40,499 bases of DNA from Bacteroidota bacterium (GCA_026391735.1 JAPLDL010000009.1:1-40499); one strand, 5' to 3'. Numbered from the stretch's first letter, positions 1 through 9,351 are shown. Notes: generated from the sequence alone by a model not told the origin. Numbers and translations: made by a program.

Positions 1-417
1 ATCCTGTCGAAATTTGCCATAAAGCCCGAACCCGGCTGTTATAAAAAGGCGCTTGACCACCAGGTTTTGTCGTACCACCGGGTTCCGCGTATCCTTGACC
101 AGATCAGGGGCTGCCTGGCCGAAGGCTTTCCCATGATCTTCGGTTTTACCGTGTATGAGAGTTTCGAGAGCGCCGAAGTAGCAGGCACAGGAGTTGTAGA
201 AATGCCCGCGCCTGGCGAACATGTCATGGGAGGCCATGCTGTACTTGCTGTTGGATACGATGATTCAAACCGCCGCTTCCTCGTCCGCAATTCATGGAGC
301 GAGCAATGGGGCGAAAAAGGATATTTCACCATGCCTTATGAATACCTGCTGAATGAGAACCTGAGCGATGATTTTTGGACAATCAGGCTTGTCGAAGAAA
401 ATCCTTCGATATTATAA
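1..417 (+). CDS. Papain-like cysteine protease (C1 family), C-terminal part
   Basis: This is the 3' end of a gene that begins before the window; the frame is open from base 1 to the TAA at 415-417. The visible 138 residues contain the second half of a papain-fold peptidase. A GGHAVLAVGYDD stretch carries the catalytic histidine, and VRNSWSEQWGEKGYF carries the catalytic asparagine and the conserved Trp-Gly of the C1A family. The catalytic cysteine and any signal peptide lie outside the window. In Bacteroidota such proteins are usually secreted or periplasmic, but that cannot be seen here. No SD-like or promoter signal is relevant because the start is missing. The family call is firm; the substrate is unknown. 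Confidence 0.85.
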   Translation: MLSKFAIKPEPGCYKKALDHQVLSYHRVPRILDQIRGCLAEGFPMIFGFTVYESFESAEVAGTGVVEMPAPGEHVMGGHAVLAVGYDDSNRRFLVRNSWSEQWGEKGYFTMPYEYLLNENLSDDFWTIRLVEENPSIL

Positions 418-471
418 AATGATTAAATTAGCTTGTTGTTCGGGAATCAGTATTAACCAAAACCAAAAATC

Positions 472-1167
472 ATGAAAAAGTACATTGCAGAATTGATCGG
501 AACATTCAGCCTGGTCCTCTTCGGATGCGGATCGGCAGTGATCTCCGGGATGTCTCAAACCGGTCCTAACGGTATCGGTATTCTTGGTATTGCAATCGCC
601 TTCGGGTTCGCCGTGGTAGCCATGGCTTACGCGATCGGCGGCATTTCGGGCTGTCATATCAACCCGGCTGTCACCATCGGGGTCCTTACAGCAGGAAAAA
701 TGACTGTTAAGGATGCTTGCTGGTATATTGTTTCACAATGCGCTGGAGCAATCCTGGGAACGTTTGTATTGTATCTCATCGTCAGTGCCAAACCTGATTT
801 TCAGCTCAAAGAATGGGGCCTTGGCGCCAATGGCTGGGGAGAAGGATATCTCGGGGGATACACGGTGGTAAGTGCTTTTATTATTGAGGCTGTAATGACT
901 TTCCTGTTCATTTTCGTGATCCTCGGAACAACGTCGAAATTTGGGAACGGTGCGATGGCCGGACTTGCGATAGGTGTCACACTGATGCTGATCCACCTGG
1001 TTGCAATACCCGTCACAGGGACTTCTGTAAATCCGGCACGAAGCCTTGGACCTGCATTATTTGCGGGGGGGAAAGCCTTGTCACAGCTCTGGCTCTTTTT
1101 TGTAGCCCCGATACTTGGTGCAGTCCTCGCCGCTTTAGTATGGAAATTTGGGTTCAATAAAGAATAA
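472..1167 (+). CDS. aqpZ: Aquaporin Z (MIP family water channel)
   Basis: A 231-residue inner-membrane channel of the major intrinsic protein family, with six hydrophobic segments and two half-helices. The two NPA boxes are visible as INPAVTIG (near residue 65) and VNPARSLGPA (near residue 187). The His in LMLIHL, the Thr in PVTGTS and the Arg after the second NPA match the narrow aromatic/arginine filter of E. coli AqpZ, so water rather than glycerol is the likely substrate. The start ATG follows an A-rich leader (accaaaaatc) with no SD, as is usual in Bacteroidota. It appears to be transcribed alone; a hairpin with a T-run follows at 1190-1223. Confidence 0.93.
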   Translation: MKKYIAELIGTFSLVLFGCGSAVISGMSQTGPNGIGILGIAIAFGFAVVAMAYAIGGISGCHINPAVTIGVLTAGKMTVKDACWYIVSQCAGAILGTFVLYLIVSAKPDFQLKEWGLGANGWGEGYLGGYTVVSAFIIEAVMTFLFIFVILGTTSKFGNGAMAGLAIGVTLMLIHLVAIPVTGTSVNPARSLGPALFAGGKALSQLWLFFVAPILGAVLAALVWKFGFNKE

Positions 1168-1189
1168 CTTTACGTAATTAGCAGATTTT

Positions 1190-1223
1190 AAGGCAAGTAT
1201 GCATCAAGCAGCTTGCCTTTTTT
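1190..1223 (+). terminator. Probable intrinsic terminator after aqpZ
   Basis: AAGGCAAG (1190-1197) pairs with CTTGCCTT (1212-1219) across a 14-nt loop, and the right arm runs into a stretch of six T residues. It lies 22 bp after the aqpZ stop. Confidence 0.7.
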
Positions 1224-1230
1224 AGTTTTA

Positions 1231-1272
1231 CCCGACGAAACGACGAAAAAACCGCAAAGTTTTTTCGTCGGG
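1231..1272. other. Perfect 12-bp stem hairpin with an alternative overlapping pairing
   Basis: CGACGAAAAAAC (1241-1252) is exactly complementary to GTTTTTTCGTCG (1259-1270) with loop CGCAAA. The outer sequence cccgacgaaa at 1231-1240 can compete for the same right arm (tttcgtcggg). It lies between aqpZ and the small secreted protein gene, directly after the first terminator. It could be a second terminator-like structure or a two-state RNA element; which is not decidable from sequence alone. Confidence 0.5.
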
Positions 1273-1380
1273 AAAACACTGAGTTTTAACGGGCTGCGGT
1301 TGTAACAGGCCGAAAACAGCTTCCCCAGGCCTTCATGGCGTATTACTTTTGCTTCATCAACAACAACAAAACCAAAAACC

Positions 1381-1779
1381 ATGAAAGCAACAAATACCAT
1401 TACCAGCAACATCATCAAAAGCCTGATCATTTTTGCAAGTGTTTTTTCAATCCAGATCAATTCATCATATGCAGAAAAAAATATGAATGTTCCTGCCCCT
1501 TTACCTTTAGTAAATACTTTTATCCGGACCTTGGCTCCTGCAAGCCCTGAAACCTGCGATTTTAATGATGCAGAACTGAACATTAACGATTTCTCAAACC
1601 TTGCTCCCTCATTTCCCGATAAGGCTGATTTCAATGAACCAAATGAAACGTTCATGAATCTTATCAATCTTACTCCCGTTATACCATCCGAAGCTGACTT
1701 CAGCGATTCCGAACCTGCAAACACCGACATTACTTCCCTTGCTCCCGTAACTCCTTCCGAAGCCGATTTTACTATCTGA
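1381..1779 (+). CDS. Small secreted protein made of 23-residue LAPxxPxxADF repeats
   Basis: A 132-residue protein of unknown function. It begins with a hydrophobic signal peptide (to about residue 31, likely cut after SSYA). After a short linker it consists of three full 23-residue repeats that each begin LAPxxPxxADF or LTPxxPxxADF, plus a fourth cut short after LAPVTPSEADF and two more residues. The period is exactly 23 in each full repeat. The units are acidic, rich in Pro, Asp and Asn, and lack Cys apart from one in the first repeat. The leader is A-rich (accaaaaacc before ATG) and resembles the one before aqpZ. A GC-rich terminator follows. I do not recognise an enzymatic domain; an extracytoplasmic repeat or binding protein is a guess. 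Confidence 0.7.
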   Translation: MKATNTITSNIIKSLIIFASVFSIQINSSYAEKNMNVPAPLPLVNTFIRTLAPASPETCDFNDAELNINDFSNLAPSFPDKADFNEPNETFMNLINLTPVIPSEADFSDSEPANTDITSLAPVTPSEADFTI

Positions 1780-1813
1780 ACTCTGAAACGGTAATGTTGC
1801 TCTTCATATCTCC

Positions 1814-1843
1814 AGGGCGGATCCGAAAGGACCGCCCTTTTTC
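1814..1843 (+). terminator. Intrinsic terminator after the repeat protein
   Basis: AGGGCGG (1814-1820) pairs with CCGCCCT (1832-1838). The inner TCC/GGA pairs close on a GAAA tetraloop with one bulged base, and a T-rich tail follows. It separates the small secreted protein from the threonine aldolase gene. Confidence 0.8.
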
Positions 1844-1891
1844 TTTTATTATTCGGCGGATGAGTAAGTGGGGAAATTCGTAATTTTGGAT

Positions 1892-2908
1892 ATGATTGAT
1901 TTAAGAAGCGATACTGTTACACGCCCTTCAAAAGAGATGCTTGAGGCCATGTTCTCGGCCAAAGTGGGCGACGATGTATTTCATGATGACCCTACCGTTA
2001 TCATGTTGGAGGAGAAAGCCGCAGCCCTGCTGGGCAAAGAGGCGGCTCTTTTTTGTCCGTCGGGCACGATGACCAACCAGATCGCGGTGAATATCCACAC
2101 CCGGCCGGGCGACGAAGTGATCTGCCACAAACATTCCCATGTGTATTATTATGAGGGTGGTTCGATGATGCGCAATTCAGGCGTATCGGTATGCCTGCTT
2201 GAAGGCGAGCGCGGACAGATCAGCGCAGCCGACGTAGCTGCCCACATCAATCCCGATACCGATGTACATCGCCCGGTAACGACCCTGGTAGAAGTTGAAA
2301 ATACGATGAATAAAGGGGGCGGATCGGTTTACAGGTATGAAACCCTGGAAGAGATCGCGAAGGTATGCAAGGAAAACAATCTCAAATACCATCTCGATGG
2401 CGCCAGGCTGTTCAATGCCCTGGCTGAAACCGGAGAAAGCCCTGGGAAATATGCCGCTTTGTTTGATTCGGTTTCCATCTGCCTCTCCAAGGGACTGGGC
2501 GCACCCATAGGATCACTTATCATAGGCGACAAGGCTTTTATCAAGCGTGCCCGGAGAGTCAGAAAAGCTTTCGGCGGGGCTATGAGGCAGGTGGGTTATC
2601 TTGCCGCCGCCGGTATTTATGCACTGGATCACAACATCATCCGCCTTAAGGAAGACCATAAAAGAGCAAGATATCTGGGCAAACTTCTTGAGACCCTGCC
2701 GTATATCGATAACGTCATGCCCGTTGAGACGAACATCCTGATCTTCACCCTGAATAAGAATTATTCCGAAAAAGACTTCATTTCAAAACTCAGGGAGAAC
2801 GACATCCATGCAATATCCATGGGTCCCGGCCTGGTACGTTTTGTGACCCATCTTGATTTTACCGACAGCATGTTGATGAAGGTGGAAGAGGCGCTGAAAA
2901 CATTATAA
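1892..2908 (+). CDS. ltaE: Low-specificity L-threonine aldolase
   Basis: A 338-residue PLP enzyme that splits L-threonine and L-allo-threonine into glycine and acetaldehyde. The protein opens with [16 protein letters not shown], the family signature, which is why I take the ATG at 1892 and not the GTG at 1868 eight codons upstream. Other landmarks are [11 protein letters not shown], the [12 protein letters not shown] segment, [10 protein letters not shown] (Asp for the PLP ring nitrogen) and [14 protein letters not shown] with the PLP-binding lysine. Length is normal. A TAATTTTG sequence at 1881-1888 fits the Bacteroidota -7 consensus but would place the transcript start at the ATG, so it is uncertain. 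The gene stands alone and converges on the aldo/keto reductase. Confidence 0.92.
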   Translation: MIDLRSDTVTRPSKEMLEAMFSAKVGDDVFHDDPTVIMLEEKAAALLGKEAALFCPSGTMTNQIAVNIHTRPGDEVICHKHSHVYYYEGGSMMRNSGVSVCLLEGERGQISAADVAAHINPDTDVHRPVTTLVEVENTMNKGGGSVYRYETLEEIAKVCKENNLKYHLDGARLFNALAETGESPGKYAALFDSVSICLSKGLGAPIGSLIIGDKAFIKRARRVRKAFGGAMRQVGYLAAAGIYALDHNIIRLKEDHKRARYLGKLLETLPYIDNVMPVETNILIFTLNKNYSEKDFISKLRENDIHAISMGPGLVRFVTHLDFTDSMLMKVEEALKTL

Positions 2909-2936
2909 GGCTTAAAGAGCGACTTTATTCGCCTCT

Positions 2937-3911
2937 TTATTTAAAGATCGCACTTTCCTTATCCAGCTTCAGCATATCTTCGTCGGAAAGCCTGAATGAC
3001 ATGGCGCCTGTGTTTTCTTTTACATGATATTCCTTCGTTGCTCCGGGAATGGCGACTACTGTGTTCCCATGGTAATTGATAATCCAGTTCAGGGCTACCT
3101 GAGACGTGCTAACATTATATTTGGCTGCCAGTTCCTTCACCAGCATGATGAGCGGACGGCTTTTCTCAAGTCCGGCGGGTTTGAACAAGGAGGTGTGTTT
3201 TCTCAGCCCGATATTTTTCAGAAGTTCCGGATTGTCGTGGAACTTTCCTGTGACCAGACCCTGGGCCAGGGGGGAATAGGCGATGATGGAAACTCCCAGC
3301 TGCTTAGCCATAGCCAGGGTACCGTTGGTTTCAATTTTGCGGTTGAGCAGGCTGTAAGGAACCTGGTTTGATGCCAGGGGGATGCCTTTTTTATCAAGGA
3401 CTTCCCAGGCGCTTTTCATCTTTTCGGCTGAGAAGTTGCTTACACCAATATATTTTATCTTTTTCTGGTTTAAGAGTTCGGCCATGGCTGCCACTTCAGC
3501 TTTTTCACTCGAAAACCCCCAGGGTTGGTGAACCTGGTAAAGATCGATAGGATATGGATTCAAGGCTGAAATACGTTCATCAATGGTTTTGGCAATGTTC
3601 GAAGCAAAACGGAACATCGGCCACCATTTTGTTGCAATAATTACTTCTCCCGGCTTTTTACCTGCAGCCTGCAAGGCTTTGGAAAGGGCTTTTTCTGAAG
3701 CCCCGTTGCCGTATATCTCGGCGGTATCGAACCAGTTGAGGCCTCCTTCAAGGGAAAGAGACACTACTTTGGTTATAAGGTCATCTTCCAGAGTGGGCCA
3801 GAATTTTCCGGCCATGTTTTTCTGTTTGCTGAATTGCCAGCAACCCAGCCCGACAGGGGTAACCATCATATTGGTTTTTCCAAGGGGGCGCAGTATGTTC
3901 AGATTTTCCAT
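2937..3911 (-). CDS. Aldo/keto reductase
   Basis: A 324-residue cytoplasmic NAD(P)H-dependent oxidoreductase with the (beta/alpha)8 fold. The four catalytic residues are visible in order: Asp and Tyr in NWFDTAEIYG, Lys in IATKWW, and His in YQVHQPWG. The cofactor end is represented by VVAIPGATKEYHVKEN. The N-terminus RPLGKTNMMVTPVGLGCWQF is typical of the YghZ/Tas-like branch. The substrate is unknown. The gene is on the minus strand and divergent from the ROK kinase gene with an 89-bp gap. Its stop codon lies inside a weak hairpin (2913-2939) between it and ltaE that may end both transcripts. Confidence 0.9.
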   Translation of the reverse strand: MENLNILRPLGKTNMMVTPVGLGCWQFSKQKNMAGKFWPTLEDDLITKVVSLSLEGGLNWFDTAEIYGNGASEKALSKALQAAGKKPGEVIIATKWWPMFRFASNIAKTIDERISALNPYPIDLYQVHQPWGFSSEKAEVAAMAELLNQKKIKYIGVSNFSAEKMKSAWEVLDKKGIPLASNQVPYSLLNRKIETNGTLAMAKQLGVSIIAYSPLAQGLVTGKFHDNPELLKNIGLRKHTSLFKPAGLEKSRPLIMLVKELAAKYNVSTSQVALNWIINYHGNTVVAIPGATKEYHVKENTGAMSFRLSDEDMLKLDKESAIFK

Positions 3912-4000
3912 TTTCTTTTAATTAAGTGAACTAAAGGTAAGCATTAACTTTCTAATTTTAAGCGTCAAAAATGATGCCTTATTTATTTACACGATTTTGA

Positions 4001-4960
4001 ATGACAAAAATTCTGGTTGGAACTGACATTGGCGGGAGCCATATTACCTGCATGGGTGTGGATCCCCTTGGACATAGTATTTCGGATGTGTTTAAAATAA
4101 GAAAGGAAGTCGACAGCCGGGCCTCCGCCGATCATATACTGTCGGGCTGGGCCGATGCCCTGGGGCAACTCATCAGGCTAATTGGAAAAGAAAATCTTGG
4201 AGGCATTGGGTTTGCCATGCCGGGGCCTTTCGATTACCCGGGTGGAATCGCCTGGTTCAAAGGGGTGCAGAAATACGACAGTCTTTATGGCGTTAACATT
4301 CGCAAGGAGATCCGCGACAGGCTTGAGCTGGATAGTTCCATCCCGGTACGGTTTTTAAATGACGCCACCAGTTTTGCCATTGGCGAAGCCTGGACAGGGA
4401 AAGCTGCAGGTTTCAGAAAAAGCATGGCTATCACTCTTGGTACCGGATTCGGTTCTGCTTTTATTGTGGATGGCATCCCGGTGGAGTCCGGACCTGAAGT
4501 TCCTGAAGCCGGCTGTGTGTATCACCTGCCATTCGGGGGCAGTATAGCGGATGATCATTTTTCGACAAGGTGGTTCGTCGCCCGCTACAAAGCGCTTACC
4601 GGGGAAGATGTTACTGGAGTGAAAGAGATTGCGGAAATGGATGCGGGATCAGGGATACGGGAAGCGGGAAGCAGGAAACGGGAAGCAGGATCACTGATCT
4701 TTTCTGAGTTTGGCAGCAATATGGGAAATTTTCTTGCCCCATGGCTGCTCAAATTCGGAGCGGAATGCCTGGTCATTGGAGGGAATATCGCCAATTCATA
4801 TTCGCTTTTTGAGAAACCGTTCCTGAAGGCCATGGAAAACAAGGGCTGCAATATCCCCATATTCATTTCCGAACTTGGGGAACTTGCCGGTATTGCAGGG
4901 GCGGCAAGACTTTGCGATGATTCCTTTTATTCACGACTGCCGTTTATTTCAGCAAAGTAA
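4001..4960 (+). CDS. ROK-family sugar kinase (glucokinase-like)
   Basis: A 319-residue cytoplasmic protein of the ROK family. The ATP phosphate-binding motif GTDIGGSHITC is at the N-terminus. GFAMPGPFDYPGG and the NDATSFAIGEAW segment (sugar-binding Asn/Asp) follow, then ITLGTGFGSAFI. The Cys-rich zinc motif of many ROK repressors and kinases is not present, which favours a kinase. Residues about 215-231 are a Gly/Arg/Glu-rich stretch encoded by a 7-bp tandem repeat (see 4643-4691) that looks inserted into an otherwise normal protein. The stop codon overlaps the start of the ManA-like gene (TAATG), so the two are translationally coupled and probably act on the same hexose phosphate. The sugar is not identifiable. 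Confidence 0.85.
   Translation: MTKILVGTDIGGSHITCMGVDPLGHSISDVFKIRKEVDSRASADHILSGWADALGQLIRLIGKENLGGIGFAMPGPFDYPGGIAWFKGVQKYDSLYGVNIRKEIRDRLELDSSIPVRFLNDATSFAIGEAWTGKAAGFRKSMAITLGTGFGSAFIVDGIPVESGPEVPEAGCVYHLPFGGSIADDHFSTRWFVARYKALTGEDVTGVKEIAEMDAGSGIREAGSRKREAGSLIFSEFGSNMGNFLAPWLLKFGAECLVIGGNIANSYSLFEKPFLKAMENKGCNIPIFISELGELAGIAGAARLCDDSFYSRLPFISAK
4643..4691 (+). repeat. In-frame heptamer array, GCGGGAA family (7 units)
   Basis: Seven consecutive 7-bp units lie inside the ROK kinase gene: GCGGGAT, CAGGGAT, ACGGGAA, GCGGGAA, GCAGGAA, ACGGGAA, GCAGGAT. Three units make 21 bp, so the protein shows a 7-residue period (AGSGIRE, AGSRKRE, AGS). The same unit family occurs inside nuoL at 20051-20120. 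Confidence 0.9.
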
Positions 4961-6657
4961 TGTACAATATCAATCCTGTTTTTCCGCTGGGGGATGGGCA
5001 GATCCATTCCGGGTTTGAGAGCCTTGCTAGGCGCATCAGCCGGGAAAAGACAGTGATCATTGACGGTTACCAGGGTATTTTCTTTGATGCCATCAGAAAG
5101 GAGATGGAGAGGCAGTTTGAGAATGCCGGGATAGATGCAAGATGGCAGGATGCAGGATCTGCCATGCTGCCATCCGCCGGAATTGATAAACTGATTGAAC
5201 CATTCCTGGGCGGGGACGATCCCTTGTTCGGAACGCGGTGCACATTAAGCCTGAAAGAGCTGTTCGATGAGGAAAAGTTGAAAATCCTGAAACCTGATCG
5301 GGATTCAGAGCTTAATATCATTTACGGTCCGGGTGCATCCCTTGCCGGCTGGAAAGGATGCCTTATATATATCGACCTCCCGAAGAACGAAATGCAGTAC
5401 AGGGCCAGGAAGAAACTGATCACCAATCTTGGGGCAGCTCAACCTGAACATCCCAAAGCCATGTACAAACGGTTTTATTTCGTTGACTGGGTCCTGCTGA
5501 ATAAACATAAGGATGAGCTTTCCGGAAAAGTTGATATCGCGGTTGACGTGCAGGATGAATACAATCCAACCTGGATGGAAGGCCATGATCTGCGGAAGGC
5601 CCTGCACCAGATGAGCCGGAATGTATTTCGTGTGAAACCCTGGTTTGAACCCGGCGCCTGGGGCGGGACCTGGATAAAAGACCATATTCCCGGCCTGAGA
5701 AAGGATGTGCCTAACTATGCCTGGTCGTTTGAAATGATAGTCCCTGAAAACGGACTGGTCATGGAAAGCAGCGGTAACAGGCTTGAAGTGAGCTTTGACT
5801 GGCTGATGTTTTCAGAGGGATCATCGGTACTTGGTGATTGCCATGAGCGCTTCGGCAAGGAATTCCCTATCCGCTTCGATTTCCTTGACACTTTCGACGG
5901 GGGAAGTCTATCGGTACAATGCCATCCGCAGGAAGAATTTATTCAAAAAAAATTCGGCGAAAACTATACCCAACAGGAAGCATATTATATTCTTGATACA
6001 AAAGACAATGCCTTGGTAAACCTTGGCTTCACGGAAACTATAGACCATGAACTTTTTAAAAAAGATCTGGAAATAAGTGCAAGAGAAAAGACTCAGGTCC
6101 ATATAGCGGAATTTGTTCAGCAGCATCCCGCCTCAAAGCATGATTTTTTTCTTATTCCTGAAGGAACGGTCCACGGTTCGGGCGCCAATAACCTGGTACT
6201 CGAGATCAGCACAACGCCTTACATCTTCACGTTTAAAATGTATGACTGGCTGAGGCTTGACCTGGAAGGGAATCCGCGTGACCTGAATATTGACAGAGCC
6301 TTCGAGAACCTTGATTTCAGCCGGAAAGGGGAGATTATCCGAAGGGAGTTCATCTCACATCCACAACTTTTGGAAGAAGGATCCGGCTGGAAAAAATTCC
6401 ATCTGCCAACCCATGCCTTGCATTATTACGATGTGTGGAGGTACCATATAATCACATCCGCATTCATAGAAACAAACAATAAATGCCATGTGCTGAACCT
6501 GGTGGAAGGAGAAAACATCCTCGTTGAAACTGAGAACGGCATGAAAATGCAGTTCAGTTATGCCGAAACCTTTACCATTCCTGCGGCTGCAGGGAGCTAC
6601 ACGGTCAGGAACCTGGGGACAACCGAGGCTATGATCGTCATCGCATTTATCAAATAG
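4960..6657 (+). CDS. Class I mannose-6-phosphate isomerase-like cupin protein with N-terminal extra domain
   Basis: A 565-residue protein. The C-terminal part (from about residue 330) has class I phosphomannose isomerase features: CHPQEEF, then IPEGTVHGSGANNLVLEIS with the metal and substrate residues, then FKMYDWLRLDLEGNPRDLNIDRA. The final segment is a cupin-like strand region. The first 190 residues (VIIDGYQGIFFDAIRKEME, then IYIDLPKNEMQYRARKK) look like a uridine-kinase-like fold without an obvious P-loop. This long form occurs in Bacteroidota. It overlaps the ROK kinase stop by one base, suggesting a hexose/mannose-phosphate module. Residues 57-68 (DARWQDAGSAML) resemble the repeat-derived peptides elsewhere in the window, but the DNA periodicity is weak. 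Isomerase activity is inferred. Confidence 0.8.
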   Translation: MYNINPVFPLGDGQIHSGFESLARRISREKTVIIDGYQGIFFDAIRKEMERQFENAGIDARWQDAGSAMLPSAGIDKLIEPFLGGDDPLFGTRCTLSLKELFDEEKLKILKPDRDSELNIIYGPGASLAGWKGCLIYIDLPKNEMQYRARKKLITNLGAAQPEHPKAMYKRFYFVDWVLLNKHKDELSGKVDIAVDVQDEYNPTWMEGHDLRKALHQMSRNVFRVKPWFEPGAWGGTWIKDHIPGLRKDVPNYAWSFEMIVPENGLVMESSGNRLEVSFDWLMFSEGSSVLGDCHERFGKEFPIRFDFLDTFDGGSLSVQCHPQEEFIQKKFGENYTQQEAYYILDTKDNALVNLGFTETIDHELFKKDLEISAREKTQVHIAEFVQQHPASKHDFFLIPEGTVHGSGANNLVLEISTTPYIFTFKMYDWLRLDLEGNPRDLNIDRAFENLDFSRKGEIIRREFISHPQLLEEGSGWKKFHLPTHALHYYDVWRYHIITSAFIETNNKCHVLNLVEGENILVETENGMKMQFSYAETFTIPAAAGSYTVRNLGTTEAMIVIAFIK

Positions 6658-6711
6658 GGGAAGCAGATCAGATAAAAATATTTATTTTAGCTTATAATTC
6701 TTTTTGATGCG

Positions 6712-7407
6712 ATGAAAAGAACAGGATTATTGAACCAATCGGCTTTGGGGTTTCTTATATGTCTTCTGATGGCCGGCCCATCATGCAATACCAGTACAAA
6801 TCAACCCAGGCCTCTGATCCCTCTTAACAAGGGAAATTTCTGGAGTTACAGCGGGAACTTTAACGGAAAACCTGTTGTCTTCAGCATGGTCGTTAATGAC
6901 ATCCTGAAAAAAGGAAAGCTTACTTTCGGTTTAATGAAGGGATTTCCTTCTGACGTTATGGCAGGGGCCGACTGGGAACCCTCTGCATGGGGTTTGCTGG
7001 TGGATGAAAACCGGCATTATTATAAAATTGAAGGAGCGAAGTCAGATTCAATAAGGAAATCCTTTTCGGATGCGGAAAGTGTTCAATCGGGCCTGGTTTC
7101 CGATTCAGATCTGTTTATGGAAGCCTTGTGCGATACCGGGCAAACCTTTGGGGAAGCGGCCCAGCTCACAAGGAACGATGGAAATTATTTCTGGAAGGTG
7201 ACCGGCAAACATGCTTTCGAGCCAACATCTATCAGAGGAATCAGCATTTCCGGTCCGTTTGACCGCTACACCCTTGAATATAGAACCCTTGCTGATAATG
7301 TGATACTGGAAATAGTTCCCGGGATAGGAATTGTGCATTATCATTACAGTCATCATGGAAGTCAGGGGGAGCTTGACCTGAAGCTTGTTGAGGCAGGGCT
7401 TAAATAG
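6712..7407 (+). CDS. Hypothetical lipoprotein
   Basis: A 231-residue protein with a hydrophobic N-terminal segment and a lipobox ending in AGPSC (Cys at about residue 25), so a lipoprotein exported by the Sec pathway is likely. The mature part starts with a short low-complexity linker, then LIPLNKGNFWSYSG, a pattern common in Bacteroidota lipoproteins that measure or bind at the surface. No catalytic motif is recognised. The start ATG at 6712 is preceded by tgcg and an AT-rich leader. It follows the ManA-like gene by 54 bp and converges with cstA with only 5 bp between stop codons. Confidence 0.75.
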   Translation: MKRTGLLNQSALGFLICLLMAGPSCNTSTNQPRPLIPLNKGNFWSYSGNFNGKPVVFSMVVNDILKKGKLTFGLMKGFPSDVMAGADWEPSAWGLLVDENRHYYKIEGAKSDSIRKSFSDAESVQSGLVSDSDLFMEALCDTGQTFGEAAQLTRNDGNYFWKVTGKHAFEPTSIRGISISGPFDRYTLEYRTLADNVILEIVPGIGIVHYHYSHHGSQGELDLKLVEAGLK

Positions 7408-7412
7408 TATCT

Positions 7413-9236
7413 TTAATCAGCTGATTTTAACCGGTATTTCCTGAACGCTTTAATCCATGCGGGCAAGGCATCCTTGAGGATTATCAATACCGACAGCATG
7501 ATCACAGCAGTCATCACCAGGTTGATCAATCCCTTGACGAAAGATTTGTCAGCACCCAGCTGGGGGATATAAATGCCGATGATATTCATGGTCCCAGCCG
7601 TAAGGGTTGTAATACCGACAAACACCAGGGGTATGATGGTAACCCAGGCATAGCGTACTTTCCCGTTATTGATCAGGTATGATGTGCCAACGGTCAGGGC
7701 GATCGTTGCGAGAAGCTGGTTAGCCGTGCCGAACATAGGCCAGATCGTGGAGATGCTTCCCGTATAGATAAAATAACCCCAGAAGAAAACCACGATCCCG
7801 CTTGCAAACAAATTTGCTGGCAGCCATTCATTCCGCCCCAGGGGTTTATAGATCTTTCCCAGCATTTCCTGGAGTATGAACCTTCCGACACGGGTTCCCG
7901 CATCGATGGTTGTGAGGATGAACAGGGCTTCAAACATGATGGCAAAGTGGTACCAGTAGCTCATCAGGGATTTGAATCCCGGGATGGATGAGAAGATCTG
8001 CGCCATACCTACTGCCAGGGAAACAGCTCCGCCCGTCCGGCCTGTGACGTTTTCCCCGACTTCCGCCTGAAGACGGGGCAGGTCGGAGGCTGTGAACCCC
8101 ATGGATTTCAGCATAGGCAGGTAGTGAGCCAGCTTTTCGGCAGGTACATTGATCATGAAATAATCCATCGGGAAAAGGCTTGCCGCTGCGATGAGGGCCA
8201 TAATGCTTACGAGGCCTTCGGAAAGCATGGCGCCCACGGCAATGGGTTTTATATGAGATTCGGTCATGATCATTTTTGGTGTGGTTCCCGAGCTGATGAG
8301 GGAGTGGAACCCGGAGATGGCACCGCATGCGATGGTAATGAAAAGATAAGGGAACAGGGTCCCGGGAATGATGGGACCTCCTCCGTAAACAAAGGGAGTG
8401 AACGCAGGCATGCGAAGCACCGGGGCAACAATGATAATCCCGACCGCCAGCATGGCGATTACTCCGAGTTTCATGATAGAGCTGAGATAATCCCGGGGGG
8501 AAAGCAGGAGCCATACCGGGAGGACCGAAGCAAAAAATCCGTAACCGGCTAACAGCAGGGTCATCGTTTTGGCATCAAAATTAAACCATGAGGCGACAGG
8601 GGAGCCCGGTATATATTTACCAAAGATAACAGCCAGTGTAAGCAAAATAACTCCAATCACTGTTGCTTCTGCTGTTTTATGTTTGCGGAAGACGAACATC
8701 CAAAGGCCCATCAGGATGGCAATAGGAATAGTCGAAGCGATTGTGAATGTGCCCCAGGGCGATCGGGTGAGGGCATTCACTACCACCAGTCCCAGTCCGG
8801 CTAGAGAAATAATGATGATGATAAATGTCGCAAACGATGCGGTCACTCCGCTGGTAGCTTTTCCGATCTCTTCCCTGGCAATAAGGGCGAGCGATTTGCC
8901 TTCATGCCTGACCGATGCTGAAAGGATAACTACATCATGCACCGCACCTGCGAACACGGCTCCCAGGACCATCCATAAAAATCCGGGGAAATAGCCGAAC
9001 TGGCAGGCCAGGACCGGTCCGACGAGAGGTCCGGCCCCCGCGATGGCTGCAAAATGATGCCCGAATAAAACCCATTTGTTCATGGGCACATAATTCTGCT
9101 TGTCGTAAAATTCAGTAGCCGGGGTAGCTCTCGTATCATCCAGGGTCAGGACTTTTGCAGTAATAAAGCTGAAATAGAACCTGTAAGCCAGGGCAAAAAC
9201 AGCAAGCGCGCCAAGAACCAGGGGCATTGCATTCAT
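7413..9236 (-). CDS. cstA: Carbon starvation protein CstA (peptide/pyruvate transporter family)
   Basis: A 607-residue polytopic inner-membrane protein of the CstA family, which in E. coli imports peptides and pyruvate on carbon limitation. The start [20 protein letters not shown] at 9236 matches family N-termini; the frame is open 49 codons further upstream but that extension is not hydrophobic in a CstA-like way. Conserved landmarks are [57 protein letters not shown] and [12 protein letters not shown]. This is the shorter form, lacking the long C-terminal extension of E. coli CstA. It is divergent from the TM2 protein gene, with a 115-bp AT-rich region between the starts. Confidence 0.93.
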   Translation of the reverse strand: MNAMPLVLGALAVFALAYRFYFSFITAKVLTLDDTRATPATEFYDKQNYVPMNKWVLFGHHFAAIAGAGPLVGPVLACQFGYFPGFLWMVLGAVFAGAVHDVVILSASVRHEGKSLALIAREEIGKATSGVTASFATFIIIIISLAGLGLVVVNALTRSPWGTFTIASTIPIAILMGLWMFVFRKHKTAEATVIGVILLTLAVIFGKYIPGSPVASWFNFDAKTMTLLLAGYGFFASVLPVWLLLSPRDYLSSIMKLGVIAMLAVGIIIVAPVLRMPAFTPFVYGGGPIIPGTLFPYLFITIACGAISGFHSLISSGTTPKMIMTESHIKPIAVGAMLSEGLVSIMALIAAASLFPMDYFMINVPAEKLAHYLPMLKSMGFTASDLPRLQAEVGENVTGRTGGAVSLAVGMAQIFSSIPGFKSLMSYWYHFAIMFEALFILTTIDAGTRVGRFILQEMLGKIYKPLGRNEWLPANLFASGIVVFFWGYFIYTGSISTIWPMFGTANQLLATIALTVGTSYLINNGKVRYAWVTIIPLVFVGITTLTAGTMNIIGIYIPQLGADKSFVKGLINLVMTAVIMLSVLIILKDALPAWIKAFRKYRLKSAD

Positions 9237-9351
9237 CGGGTGGATTATTTTGAGTTTGTAAAAGTATAAAATTTGTATATTTACTTCCTGATGCTGTAAC
9301 TTAAAATAGGAATTAGCATCAAATTCAGGCATAAACCAAAAATCAACACTT

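Noticed and set aside
1868..1891. GTG start for threonine aldolase eight codons upstream
   Set aside because: The family begins with the IDLRSDTVT motif right after the ATG at 1892.
5128..5162. GATGCA/GGATGCAGGAT-like stretch in the ManA-like gene
   Set aside because: It resembles the heptamer families and encodes WQDAGS, but register is not maintained for more than two units.
7415..7426. Perfect 12-bp palindrome AATCAGCTGATT between the convergent lipoprotein and cstA genes
   Set aside because: It has no loop and no T-run and overlaps the cstA stop and last codons; coincidence is plausible.
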